Positions 34,729 to 43,379 of a stretch of DNA of 64,000 bases are shown here, piece after piece. How positions within the stretch are numbered: position 1 is the stretch's first letter; every line of letters begins with the position of its first letter. Source of the DNA: Acinetobacter courvalinii (lineage in GTDB: Bacteria > Pseudomonadota > Gammaproteobacteria > Pseudomonadales > Moraxellaceae); assembly GCF_014635545.1 (NCBI RefSeq), contig NZ_BMDA01000001.1, positions 2,000,739-2,064,738 of the forward strand, given 5' to 3'. The position numbers and the translations under genes were made by a program. The notes under the pieces are model-generated. The model was not told where the DNA came from, made no database searches, and saw only the letters and a list, made by a program, of their open reading frames with translations.

Positions 34729-36405
34729 ATGCGTACAACAAGGGTTGCTGAATCCAATTCTGCGGTTTCAATTATTTCAAAAATATTAGTAGTCGCATTT
34801 GTACTTTTTTGTGCCATTTATGCAAACGAAGCAGCGAAAATATTTGCTGATTTATCAAGCGCCTTGCTGCGCAATATGAAATGGTTCATTTTACTATCTG
34901 TTACAGCGATCTGCTTTTTCTTAATTTATGTTATGTGCAGTCGTTATGGCTTAATAAAACTGGGAAAAGATACAGATAAACCTGAATACAGTTATTTTGC
35001 ATGGATTTCGATGTTATTTTCATGTGCCATGGGAGTCGGTTTAGTATTTTGGGGCGTTGCTGAACCAATGAACCATTATGCGAGTAATCCATTTACAAAA
35101 GGCTTAACAGATGAAGCAGCGAGTATGGCAATGCAAATTACCTACTTTCACTGGGGATTACATGCATGGTCTGTATACTGTATTGCAGCGTTAGCTATCG
35201 GTTATTTTTCTTACCGTAAAGGTCTACCTTTCTCTTTACGTTCAATTTTACATCCGCTTATTGGCGATCGTATTTATGGTCCTATCGGACATTTTATTGA
35301 TATTGTCGTAATTGTTGTCACAACTTTTGGTATCTCTCAAACTCTCGCTTTAGGTGTTTTACAAATAAATGCCGGATTACATAAAGTTTTTGGCCTAGAA
35401 ACCAACACAACCGTTCAATTTATTCTCATGATTACCTTATCCAGTATCGCCACTTTCTCTGTAGTGCGCGGTATTGGTACAGGAATGCGCCGTATTTCTG
35501 AACTTAATATTATCCTATCAATTATTTTGATTGTAATCCTTATGTTCATTGGACCTGCGAGATACATTACCAATTCTTACTTAGAAGGTATTGGTAACTA
35601 TACGTCTAATTTTGTAGGCATGAGTTTGTGGAGCGATACTCAAAAGGACTCTGAGTGGCAAAACTGGTGGACAGCTTTCTATTGGTTATGGTGGTCGACT
35701 TGGGCTCCGTTTGTAGGTATGTTCATTGCTAAAATTTCAAAAGGTCGTACCATTCGTCAACTCATTTCAGGTGTGCTTGTTGTTCCAACTTTGGTTACAT
35801 TTTTCTGGTTCGCAGTGTTCGGCGGTTCAGCTCTAAAAATTGAACAAGACTCTAGACATACATTTGAAAAACAGCAATCAGCTTTGGTAGAAAATACCCA
35901 ATCAACTACTGCTACAACACATCCTACAATTACTTCTCAAACTGACAATAAAGCAGAACCACACGAAGAGTTTACTGGTGGTCCTATAGTAAAAGCGACA
36001 CAAAAAGACAGTACCCTCGCCGTTTTTGCTTTGTTTGATGCTGTTGGAGGAGGAGGTATTTTTGGACAAATTCTTAGTATTGCAACCTGTCTCCTACTCA
36101 TTACTTATCTTGTAACTTCACAAGATGGCGGAACACATGTTCTATGTTTCCTTGATACCTTATCTGAAAAAGATACCCCTATCCGTACTCGTCTTTTGTG
36201 GTGTGTGTTTGTTACTGCAATCAGTCTAGGTTTGCTTTATGTAGGAGGTCTAAAAGCGATTCAAGCCGCTGTCACACTGTTTGGCTTCCCTATTATTGTG
36301 TTGCTCACAATTATGGCTGTAGCACTTATGAAAGCTTTCAGGCAAGAAGATATAGCAAATATTAACGTTGTACCTAAACATCCGAAGATTGAGCCTGAAG
36401 CATAA
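34729..36405 (+). CDS. BCCT family transporter 2
   Basis: 558 residues, a diverged tandem copy of the preceding carrier (both start MRTT, both share the region GVGLVFWGVAEPMNHYAS and the tryptophan box with FIAKISKGRTIRQ). A longer polar insert rich in Thr, Gln and Glu lies at about residues 375-430, before the last helices. AAGGAGG stands before ATG 34729. Followed by the DddP-like gene, so it may be the importer of that enzyme's substrate, DMSP or a relative. Specificity within BCCT cannot be read from motifs alone. Confidence 0.88.
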   Translation: MRTTRVAESNSAVSIISKILVVAFVLFCAIYANEAAKIFADLSSALLRNMKWFILLSVTAICFFLIYVMCSRYGLIKLGKDTDKPEYSYFAWISMLFSCAMGVGLVFWGVAEPMNHYASNPFTKGLTDEAASMAMQITYFHWGLHAWSVYCIAALAIGYFSYRKGLPFSLRSILHPLIGDRIYGPIGHFIDIVVIVVTTFGISQTLALGVLQINAGLHKVFGLETNTTVQFILMITLSSIATFSVVRGIGTGMRRISELNIILSIILIVILMFIGPARYITNSYLEGIGNYTSNFVGMSLWSDTQKDSEWQNWWTAFYWLWWSTWAPFVGMFIAKISKGRTIRQLISGVLVVPTLVTFFWFAVFGGSALKIEQDSRHTFEKQQSALVENTQSTTATTHPTITSQTDNKAEPHEEFTGGPIVKATQKDSTLAVFALFDAVGGGGIFGQILSIATCLLLITYLVTSQDGGTHVLCFLDTLSEKDTPIRTRLLWCVFVTAISLGLLYVGGLKAIQAAVTLFGFPIIVLLTIMAVALMKAFRQEDIANINVVPKHPKIEPEA

Positions 36406-36423
36406 TCTAGACTTCTATCTCAC

Positions 36424-36464
36424 AGTTTAGAAGAAAGTTATAATCTAAAACGCTCTTCTAAACT
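36424..36464 (+). terminator. Hairpin after BCCT 2, weak terminator
   Basis: AGTTTAGAAGA pairs with TCTTCTAAACT (11 bp, 19-nt loop), followed by TATATTTTC. The poor T run may allow read-through into the DddP-like gene. Confidence 0.45.
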
Positions 36465-36549
36465 TATATTTTCAATTTAAAACAAACAGTTAAACCATAA
36501 AATTTCTAACAAAGAATGTTGGGAAGATAAATCTCATCAAGGAAGCAAT

Positions 36550-37848
36550 ATGAAAAATATGAGACCTCATCAAAATCGTATAGGTAATCGTCATCCTGAA
36601 CATTTAAATATGCATCAGATTGGCCCAGGTGATTTAGCAACTTCTGAATGGCAACAAGCAGGTCTGACTCTTCCAAACCTTGACCGTATGCACCAATATC
36701 GCCTAGATAGAATTTGTGCCTTACTCAAACAAAAAGGGTTAGCAGGTATTTTACTCTATGACCCTATTAATATCCGTTACGCAACAGGCACGACAAATAT
36801 GCAAGTTTGGTTGCTGCATAATGCTGGAAGATATACCTATGTTTCTGCTGAGGGCAAGGTCGTGCTGTGGGAGTTCGATCACTGTGACTTTTTAGCTGAC
36901 CATTCTAAGGTTGTAACACAAATACGCCCATGTATTTCATGGTTCTATTTCTGTGCTGGTACTCGAATTGATGAACAAGCAAAAAAGTGGGCGAATGAAA
37001 TCTACGATGTTGTGTTAGAACTTGGAAAAGGTAATAAAAAAATTGCTATAGATAAATGTAATGATGAAGGGATAAAAGAACTAGAACACCTAGGCTTAAA
37101 CATTGAAAATGGTGAAGTGATTATGGAGCTTGCTCGAGCCATTAAAGGTGCAGATGAAGTCAATGCAATGAGATGTGCAGTCCATGCGACAGATGCTGCA
37201 ATAAAAATCATGCATACTCATTTAGAACCTGGCATTTCAGAGCAACGTTTATGGTCATATTTACACGCTGAAAATATAGCCCGCGGGGGTGAGTGGATTG
37301 AGACTCGTTTACTTTCCTCTGGCCCACGTTGCAATCCATGGTATCAAGAATGTAGTGGTCGTATTATCGAAAATGGCGATCTGGTTGGCTTTGATACGGA
37401 TATGATTGGTGCTTATGGCATTTGTGTAGACACTTCACGTACTTGGTTATGCGGAGACAAAGCCCCTACTGCCGAACAAAAAAATATTTATCAAATGGCA
37501 TATGACCAAATTCAATTTAATACTGAACTATTGAAAGTTGGCACAACCTATAAAGAACTCACCCATAACGCTCTACAATACGATCCAAATGAGTATAACC
37601 ATTATTCATTCCTATATCACGGCGTTGGTTTATGTGATGAAGCACCTGGCATTTATTTTAAAGAAGCTTGGGAAAGCTATGGCTATGATGGCGTATTAGA
37701 GTCTGGCATGGTGATATGTGTTGAAAGTTATGTAGGTCATAAAGCTGGTGGGCCAGGCGTTAAATTAGAAAACCAAGTCCTAATTACTGAAAATGGTCCT
37801 GAAGTCTTAACACTTTATCCTTTCGAATCAAAATTACTATCAACTTAA
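36550..37848 (+). CDS. dddP: DddP-family DMSP lyase (M24 metallopeptidase fold)
   Basis: 432 residues of M24 fold that match what I recall of DddP along the whole length (IGPGDLATSEW-AGL-LPNL; DPINIRYATGTTNMQ-W; GEWIETRLLSSGPR-NPW). Metal ligands D282, D284, D294, H357, E392 and E407 and the catalytic aspartate D363 (HGVGLCD) fall at the same mutual spacing as D295, D297, D307, H371, E406, E421 and D377 of the Ruegeria enzyme. DddP cleaves dimethylsulfoniopropionate to dimethyl sulfide and acrylate. AAGGA stands 6 nt before the ATG. Gene symbol is by family; a different onium substrate is not excluded. Confidence 0.78.
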   Translation: MKNMRPHQNRIGNRHPEHLNMHQIGPGDLATSEWQQAGLTLPNLDRMHQYRLDRICALLKQKGLAGILLYDPINIRYATGTTNMQVWLLHNAGRYTYVSAEGKVVLWEFDHCDFLADHSKVVTQIRPCISWFYFCAGTRIDEQAKKWANEIYDVVLELGKGNKKIAIDKCNDEGIKELEHLGLNIENGEVIMELARAIKGADEVNAMRCAVHATDAAIKIMHTHLEPGISEQRLWSYLHAENIARGGEWIETRLLSSGPRCNPWYQECSGRIIENGDLVGFDTDMIGAYGICVDTSRTWLCGDKAPTAEQKNIYQMAYDQIQFNTELLKVGTTYKELTHNALQYDPNEYNHYSFLYHGVGLCDEAPGIYFKEAWESYGYDGVLESGMVICVESYVGHKAGGPGVKLENQVLITENGPEVLTLYPFESKLLST

Positions 37849-37867
37849 GATCTTAAAAATTTTAAAT

Positions 37868-37889
37868 ATAGAGGTGATTACGCCTCTAT
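37868..37889 (+). terminator. Hairpin after the dddP-like gene
   Basis: ATAGAGG pairs with CCTCTAT, then TCTCTCTC; weak T content. Confidence 0.4.
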
Positions 37890-37925
37890 TCTCTCTCGTT
37901 ATACCCTTAAATATGGAAAATATGT

Positions 37926-39044
37926 ATGTCACTTTTATTCCAACCAATCCAATTTGGTCGTCTAAAACTGGATAATAGAATTATTATTGCACCAATGTGC
38001 CAATATTCTTCTAAAAATGGTGAATTAAGCTTTTGGCACGAACAACAATGGGCAAGCTACGCTTTATCTGGTGCTGGCCTTTGTATTGTTGAAGCTACAG
38101 CCATAAGACCAGAAGGACGAATCAGTTATGCTGATTTAGGAATTTGGAATGACAAACATTGCGAACAAATAAAAACTCTTCTAACAAAGATTAAAACTAT
38201 TTCACCTACGCCGTTTGCAATTCAACTCGCACATGCGGGCCGCAAAGCTTCCTGCGATACGCCTTGGGGAGCCAAGAAAGGACAATATCAACCTGATGAA
38301 TCTAAAGGTTGGCAAACACTTGGTCCAAGTGAAATACCCTTCCAAAATTCAGATAATCTGCCTATTGCGCTATCTATAAGTGAAATTAAAGAATTAATTG
38401 ACGATTTTGCAGTTGCTGCACAACGTTCAGTAGAAGCTGGTTTTGAGCTCATTGAGCTTCATGTAGCTCATGGTTATTTATTGCACCAATTCCTATCTCC
38501 ACTTTCCAATAACCGTAATGATGAATATGGTGGAAGTTTTGAAAATAGGATGAAGCTTACTTTAGAAGTGTTTGAAGCCGTAAAAAAAGTAATTCCAGAT
38601 AATTTCCCAATAGGAGTAAGAATTTCTGCTACAGATTGGGTGCAAGGAGGTTGGGATCTTGAATCGAGTATTAAATTATCGAAAGCTCTAGAAAAATTGG
38701 GAGTAGCTTATATACACGTAAGCACAGGTGGTTTACATATTGAGCAGAAAATTGAAGTATTTCCTGAATACCAAATTCCATTTGCTCAAGAAATCAAAAA
38801 GTCAATTAATATTCCAGTGATTGCTGTTGGATTGATTACTGAACCTCAACAAGCTGAAAGAATTCTACAAGCTCAGCAAGCCGATGCTATAGGTATAGCT
38901 CGCGGTATTCTTTATGATCCAAGATGGCCTTGGCATGCAGCTGCCGAGTTAAATGAAACTATCGCAATCGCTCCACAATACTTTCGCTTTCAACCTCGTG
39001 GCTCGAATCATCTTTTTAAAACTTATCCAACTAAAATAGACTAA
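37926..39044 (+). CDS. NADH:flavin oxidoreductase, Old Yellow Enzyme (YqjM/XenA type)
   Basis: 372 residues, an FMN TIM barrel. Class marks: IIIAPMCQYSS (cysteine that tunes FMN), QLAHAGRKAS, LHVAHGYLLHQFLSPLSN and NDEYGGSFENRM. It reduces activated C=C bonds of enones or acrylates with NAD(P)H. Directly after the DddP-like gene it could handle acrylate-derived products or another unsaturated leaving group; this is inference. Followed by a strong bidirectional terminator. Confidence 0.88.
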   Translation: MSLLFQPIQFGRLKLDNRIIIAPMCQYSSKNGELSFWHEQQWASYALSGAGLCIVEATAIRPEGRISYADLGIWNDKHCEQIKTLLTKIKTISPTPFAIQLAHAGRKASCDTPWGAKKGQYQPDESKGWQTLGPSEIPFQNSDNLPIALSISEIKELIDDFAVAAQRSVEAGFELIELHVAHGYLLHQFLSPLSNNRNDEYGGSFENRMKLTLEVFEAVKKVIPDNFPIGVRISATDWVQGGWDLESSIKLSKALEKLGVAYIHVSTGGLHIEQKIEVFPEYQIPFAQEIKKSINIPVIAVGLITEPQQAERILQAQQADAIGIARGILYDPRWPWHAAAELNETIAIAPQYFRFQPRGSNHLFKTYPTKID

Positions 39045-39047
39045 ATT

Positions 39048-39080
39048 TTTAGAGAATGGCTATTTAATCCATTCTCTAAA
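39048..39080. terminator. Bidirectional terminator between OYE and LysR genes
   Basis: TTTAGAGAATGG and CCATTCTCTAAA form a 12-bp stem between convergent genes. Confidence 0.8.
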
Positions 39081-39096
39081 CTTAATAAATCTCTAA

Positions 39097-40026
39097 CTAA
39101 TTCAACCCTTTCTGCCCTACTTGGCCAGGTAACTGTTCCAAGAGCCAATTACGAAACTGTTTTACACTTGAAGGAATCACACCTCTGTCTGTCGGCTCTA
39201 ACATACAAAAATTTGCCTGAGTGCGAAGTACAGTTTCTACAGGGCGAACTAAAGCTCCGCTCTTCAAGTAATCGTCCACTAAAGATCCCCACGCTAGAGC
39301 TATCCCTTGACCATTTATAGCGGCTTGAATTAATAAAGGATAATTATTTATATTCACTCTATTTTTGGGTTTAAACATTGGATAACCTACTAAAGCAAAC
39401 CATTCTGCCCAGTTAATCCAATCTTTTTGTGATTCATCCAAAGAAAGTAGGCTTTTGCCAAAAATCTTGTCAGGCGTAATCTCTCCTTGAAATTGTGCCA
39501 AGTAATGCGGACTACACACAGGAAATACTTCTTCAGGAAATAATGGAGTTACCTTCATATTTGCGGGAGGTGCCTTGCTATAAAATAATGCTAAATCACA
39601 ATCCATTTTATGCAAATCAAGAATATTTTCAGTGGTTAAAATTCTTAAATCAACCCCCTCATTCTGCTGAAAAGTAGCTACTTTAGGTAAAAGCCAGAGT
39701 GCAGCCATGGCATTGGTTGTGACGACCGTAACCTGATGTTCACCTTGCCATTTTTTTATCTCAGCTGTAGCTTGAGAGACTTCCAGCAACGCACTATAAA
39801 TCGTCTGATAATACTGTAGACCCGTAGGTGTGAGTGCAATATTACGATTTGCACGAATAAATAACTCTTTACCTAAATATTCTTCAAGGTGTCTGATTTG
39901 GCGACTAATTGCTCCTTGAGTAACATTTAATTCATCTGCAGCTTTTGTAAAACTGAGGTGGCGTGCAGCTGCCTCAAATACAATTAAGCTGTTCATTGGT
40001 GGTAATGGCCTAATCTTCATGGACAC
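39097..40026 (-). CDS. LysR family regulator (GcvA-like), probable controller of the island
   Basis: 309 residues. Helix-turn-helix at about 18-50 (LSFTKAADELNVTQGAISRQ), then an effector domain in GcvA style (TTNAMAALWLLPKV). It is the only regulator in the inner island apart from the antitoxin. A box ATGATTTTTTCTCAT at 40207-40221 upstream of it resembles those in front of both BCCT genes and the Rieske operon, which supports autoregulation and control of the whole set. Effector likely the imported zwitterion or its product. Confidence 0.85.
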   Translation of the reverse strand: MSMKIRPLPPMNSLIVFEAAARHLSFTKAADELNVTQGAISRQIRHLEEYLGKELFIRANRNIALTPTGLQYYQTIYSALLEVSQATAEIKKWQGEHQVTVVTTNAMAALWLLPKVATFQQNEGVDLRILTTENILDLHKMDCDLALFYSKAPPANMKVTPLFPEEVFPVCSPHYLAQFQGEITPDKIFGKSLLSLDESQKDWINWAEWFALVGYPMFKPKNRVNINNYPLLIQAAINGQGIALAWGSLVDDYLKSGALVRPVETVLRTQANFCMLEPTDRGVIPSSVKQFRNWLLEQLPGQVGQKGLN

Positions 40027-40206
40027 TCCTAGTTTGTCCGTTACATCTTCAACGTAGTAAAAACTACATATGTCCTAGAATTATTTAATTTTTTAAAATG
40101 TTTCCTCAGCGCATGTACATCTAGCCCAATTTACGATTAAGCTATTTATTGTTAATAAAGTGTCATAAATATAAATTAATAAAAAGTGAGAAAAAGTATT
40201 TAACCT

Positions 40207-40221
40207 ATGATTTTTTCTCAT
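40207..40221. promoter_or_regulatory. LysR-type box upstream of the island LysR gene
   Basis: ATGATTTTTTCTCAT, one mismatch to the reverse complement of the box at 32686-32700; T40208 and A40220 give T-N11-A. Confidence 0.5.
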
Positions 40222-40452
40222 ATCAAATAGAAAATTATATTTGTTTTTTATTAATCCACTAAGATTTAAGTACAGATTGCCATAATCCTGCCATGCAACA
40301 TATTCCGCCACCTACGGTTAAAACTCTTTTGATCTATTCTGTTCAGTCATGCACAGTCATTAGATGAAACATACTATTGTTGTACTTTGATTTTCCTGTA
40401 TATCTGATTGAATTATTATTTATTTTTGTCAAAAAAAATTCAATTGAAAAAT

Positions 40453-40527
40453 AGGGAGCAAAAGCATCTCTCTTCACAACTAGCTAAATTAATCAACCTA
40501 TCAAATGCCTGTCCGATAAAAAAGCCA
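40453..40527 (+). pseudogene. Faint recombinase-tail remnant next to ssrA (copy C)
   Basis: Reads REQKHLSSQLAKLIN then LSNACPIKKP. At DNA level TATCAAA--CCTGTC is shared with copies A and B, and it lies the same way before the ssrA end. Similarity is weak and could be chance. Confidence 0.3.
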
Positions 40528-40542
40528 CTTAAAAAAGTGGCT
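40517..40542 (-). terminator. Terminator of ssrA
   Basis: AGCCACTT pairs with AAGTGGCT; read leftwards it is followed by TTTTTTAT. It lies 18 nt past the tmRNA 3' end. Confidence 0.8.
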
Positions 40543-40555
40543 GGTTTATATAGAG

Positions 40556-40584
40556 AATTTTGGTGGAGATGGCGGGAGTTGAAC
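40556..40584. repeat. att-like core at the ssrA 3' end
   Basis: AATTTTGGTGGAGATGGCGG and the following AGTTGAAC region, repeated at 22191 (27/29) and 19753. It covers the T-arm and acceptor end of tmRNA plus five bases beyond the CCA. Confidence 0.6.
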
Positions 40585-40920
40585 CCGCGTCCGCCAGCAT
40601 TACGCTCGAGAATACTACATGCTTAGATATCGTCTATTGTTTTAACGCTAAGCGACCCGACGAACAGGGTACTCAGCGCGATCCTCTAGATTTGGTATAG
40701 TGTCCCGAGGCTCAACACTATACGGACTTGTGTGCGTGCGCTTCAGTCGGGTTCACTGACCACAAGTATTCAGTGAAGCGGACAAGCTGCCCTTAGGCAG
40801 CTAGAGCGTATGATTCGTCGTTTGCGACTATTAAAATGCAAATTTTATTTACGAGAGAAAATGCGCTCTCGGCATGCATCTATGAGTTTCATCACCAGCG
40901 TCGAAGCCAGAAACATCCCC
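40561..40920 (-). ncRNA. ssrA: tmRNA (ssrA)
   Basis: 360-nt transfer-messenger RNA that frees stalled ribosomes and tags the unfinished protein for degradation. The 5' end reads GGGGATGTTTCTGGCTTCGA, the 3' end is the tRNA-like GGGTTCAACTCCCGCC-ATCTCCACCA with CCA encoded. The tag frame (40793-40825, after TAGTC) begins at GCA and encodes ANDESYALAA and TAA. A -10-like TATGAT lies at 40934-40939. The 3' end has served as an insertion site for mobile DNA. Confidence 0.95.
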
Positions 40921-41041
40921 AGAGTACAGCGCAATCATAACATAGATCGTTAGAATTTAAATCTTAATTTCTAACCAATCAGCAAAATATACGCTTATTG
41001 CTGTATATGGCGACTGCATGACATTTTTCAAGCTACAAATC

Positions 41042-41069
41042 AAAAAGCTGCCACAAAGACAGCTTTTTT
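41042..41069 (-). terminator. Terminator of ggt
   Basis: AAAAAGCTG pairs with CAGCTTTTTT; read leftwards it ends TTTTTGATTTG. Confidence 0.75.
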
Positions 41070-41078
41070 GAATTTGAC

Positions 41079-43073
41079 CTATAGAGCACCATTGCCTAAT
41101 ACAATACCCTCACGGCGTGGATCGACACCACCTGCATATTTGCTTTGGTTATCAATATCCACTTTCATTATTGTCGCAATACCGCTGGTTTGTGCCGTAT
41201 TGGAAATACCATGTCCTTTTGCTTTCAAAGCATCAATCAGTTCAAGTAAGGATAACTGGCTATTTGAACTGTCAACATTGGTATTTGGGCTGTTGGTCGC
41301 ACCAAAATTCATTAAAGACGTGGCTTGTTGGGCATTCAGGTTCCAGTCCAATGCACCCACCAGCGTTTTTACCACATATTGAATAATGGTGCCGCCACCC
41401 GGTGAACCGGTTGCCATATAAAAATCACCAGGTGCTGTTCCTTTAAACACCAGCGTTGGTGCCATGGTGCTGCGTGGACGCTTACCACCTTCCACCCGAT
41501 TCGCCAATAATGCACCCGTCTGATCGACCGGATTGGCACTAAAATCGGTTAACTGGTTGGATAACAGGAAACCATCCACCATATGGAATGAACCCATACT
41601 CGATTCAACAGTGGAGGTCATCGACACCACATTGCCATAAGCATCGACAATGGTGAATTGAGTGGTGCCATGTTCAACGGTCTTATCTATCCCTGCATTT
41701 GAGTTGAATTGACCTGCTGGGGCTACGCCCATGCTTTGATCTGGATTGATCAATCCGGCACGTTGTTTCAGGTAGTTTTTATCAATCAAACTGGCGATAC
41801 CTTTGGCTGGTAAAGCTACAAAATCAGTGTCTGCCACATATTTATCGCGGTCTGCGTAGGCCAGTCGCTCAGCTTCTGTGACCAGATGCACGCCCATGAC
41901 ATCCGCAATTCCGCCCTCATTCTCTGGGTTTTTAGGCGGATATTTACTCATCTCGAAATTTTCTAAAATGCCTAGCGTTTGTGCAACTGCAATCCCACCG
42001 GATGATGGCGGTGGCATGGTACATACATAGTAACTGTCTCGGTAAGTGGTACAGATTGGCGTCCGTTTTTTAACTTGATAATTAGATAAGTCCTGTAAGG
42101 TCATCAAACTTGGAGTGATAGGTGTCCGAGCTGCATCATCCCCGACAGTTTGCCCTGCTTTAGCCACAATATTTTTCGCCATCGGCCCGCTGTACATGGC
42201 CTTTGCCCCTTGGCTTGCAAGTACTTCCAGCGTTTTGGCATAAGCTTTATTGGTCATGGTTTCACCCACTTTACGTGGCGTACCATCTGGATAAAAGTAG
42301 GTTGCGACTGCATTGGCATCCAGTGCCAGATGGTCTGCATTGCTGGCAATTGCATCGGCTAGACGCCCAGGAATACGGAAGCCATGATCGGCAAGATCAA
42401 TGGCCTGATCAAAAAGCCGATCCCATTTCAGTTTGCCATGCTCTTGTTGTGCCTGTTCCAGCAAGCGCATGACCCCAGGGACACCAATCGAACGCCCACT
42501 GCGACGGGCACTCGGTACCGGTGCGGGTGATGCCGGATCATGCAGATCCTGTCGAACCAGATAATATTCATTGGCAGCAGCAGGTGCGGTTTCCCGTCCG
42601 TCATAGGCAGTGACCGTTTTGCTTTCAGCATCGTAGTACATCATGAAACCACTGCCCGCAATGGTGCTGGATTGCGGTTCTACCAAGCCCAATACCGCCT
42701 GTACTGCAACCGCCGCATCCACCGCACTGCCGCCCGCTTTCAAGACGTCACAGCCCGCCTTTACGGCCAATGGCGTGTTCGCCACCACCATATATTTATC
42801 GGCATATTTCACCGTATTGTTTAACCGATAGCCTGAGGCGCCTTCAGGCGCTGCGGGATCACCATTCTGATCCGAACCGACCACCACACTTGAGCCATCT
42901 TCTGCCCGTTTGCTACAGCTACTTGGGTCCTGATCAATGATTAGGTTAGGGGTTGAAGGATGGCCTGTATTTGGATCTGTGCCTGATTGATCTGATGAGG
43001 AATCATTTCCACATCCCTGTAATAAACCAGCAGCCAATACGCTGCTCAACCAAAATGAATATCGATGATTCAC
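41079..43073 (-). CDS. ggt: Gamma-glutamyltransferase, lipoprotein form
   Basis: 664 residues. It transfers or hydrolyses the gamma-glutamyl group of glutathione in the periplasm and matures by self-cleavage before Thr470 (EHG-TTQFTIVDAYG), giving large and small subunits. Other marks: GGSAVDAAVAVQAVLGLVEP, PPPSSGG, DFSANP, GKRPRSTMAPTLV and GSPGGG. The N-terminus looks like a lipoprotein signal (GLLQGC, C21) followed by a Ser/Asp/Pro-rich linker of about 60 residues not seen in E. coli Ggt, so the enzyme is probably membrane-anchored. Single gene with its own terminator. Confidence 0.9.
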   Translation of the reverse strand: MNHRYSFWLSSVLAAGLLQGCGNDSSSDQSGTDPNTGHPSTPNLIIDQDPSSCSKRAEDGSSVVVGSDQNGDPAAPEGASGYRLNNTVKYADKYMVVANTPLAVKAGCDVLKAGGSAVDAAVAVQAVLGLVEPQSSTIAGSGFMMYYDAESKTVTAYDGRETAPAAANEYYLVRQDLHDPASPAPVPSARRSGRSIGVPGVMRLLEQAQQEHGKLKWDRLFDQAIDLADHGFRIPGRLADAIASNADHLALDANAVATYFYPDGTPRKVGETMTNKAYAKTLEVLASQGAKAMYSGPMAKNIVAKAGQTVGDDAARTPITPSLMTLQDLSNYQVKKRTPICTTYRDSYYVCTMPPPSSGGIAVAQTLGILENFEMSKYPPKNPENEGGIADVMGVHLVTEAERLAYADRDKYVADTDFVALPAKGIASLIDKNYLKQRAGLINPDQSMGVAPAGQFNSNAGIDKTVEHGTTQFTIVDAYGNVVSMTSTVESSMGSFHMVDGFLLSNQLTDFSANPVDQTGALLANRVEGGKRPRSTMAPTLVFKGTAPGDFYMATGSPGGGTIIQYVVKTLVGALDWNLNAQQATSLMNFGATNSPNTNVDSSNSQLSLLELIDALKAKGHGISNTAQTSGIATIMKVDIDNQSKYAGGVDPRREGIVLGNGAL

Positions 43074-43343
43074 GTGATAACTCCACTATATGTGTATGCC
43101 AATCCATGCAATTTTCATGCGGGCAACTTTGTTCTCAGGGATAAAACTTTTAATCTTTGCTCAAAATAAAATTTTAATAATATTGAATGATTTGGCGCTG
43201 ACGTTCCTCTGCCAGCAATGCTCCTCCCTGTTTTGATTATGTCTTTTCATCATTTGCAGCTGAATTCTGGCATGCCTTGCCTGAATAAAAACAGGCAAAA
43301 TCTATCAATTCTGACTTAAGACACTATTTTTATACATAAAAAA

Positions 43344-43361
43344 GCACCTCCTGAGAGATGC
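43344..43361 (-). terminator. Terminator of the efflux operon
   Basis: Read leftwards GCATCTC and GAGGTGC form a stem with one mismatch, followed by TTTTTTATG. Confidence 0.55.
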
Positions 43362-43379
43362 CTGTTTGGCTCAGAGTTT

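Larger units (their letters stand above)
22191..40585. mobile_element. Putative 18.4-kb genomic island inserted at the ssrA 3' end
   Basis: Bounded on the right by intact ssrA and on the left by a 29-bp copy of its 3' end. A faint recombinase-tail remnant (40453-40527) lies at the right border. The cargo is more AT-rich than the flanks by eye and includes an orphan antitoxin, transporters, a porin and the onium-zwitterion catabolic genes with their LysR regulator. No intact integrase remains, so the island would be fixed. The model is inference from repeats and context. Confidence 0.5.

Noticed and set aside
40408-40626. Rightward open frame of 72 codons running into ssrA
   Set aside because: Its second half is antisense to the tmRNA 3' end and the first half is the faint recombinase-tail remnant; no ribosome site.
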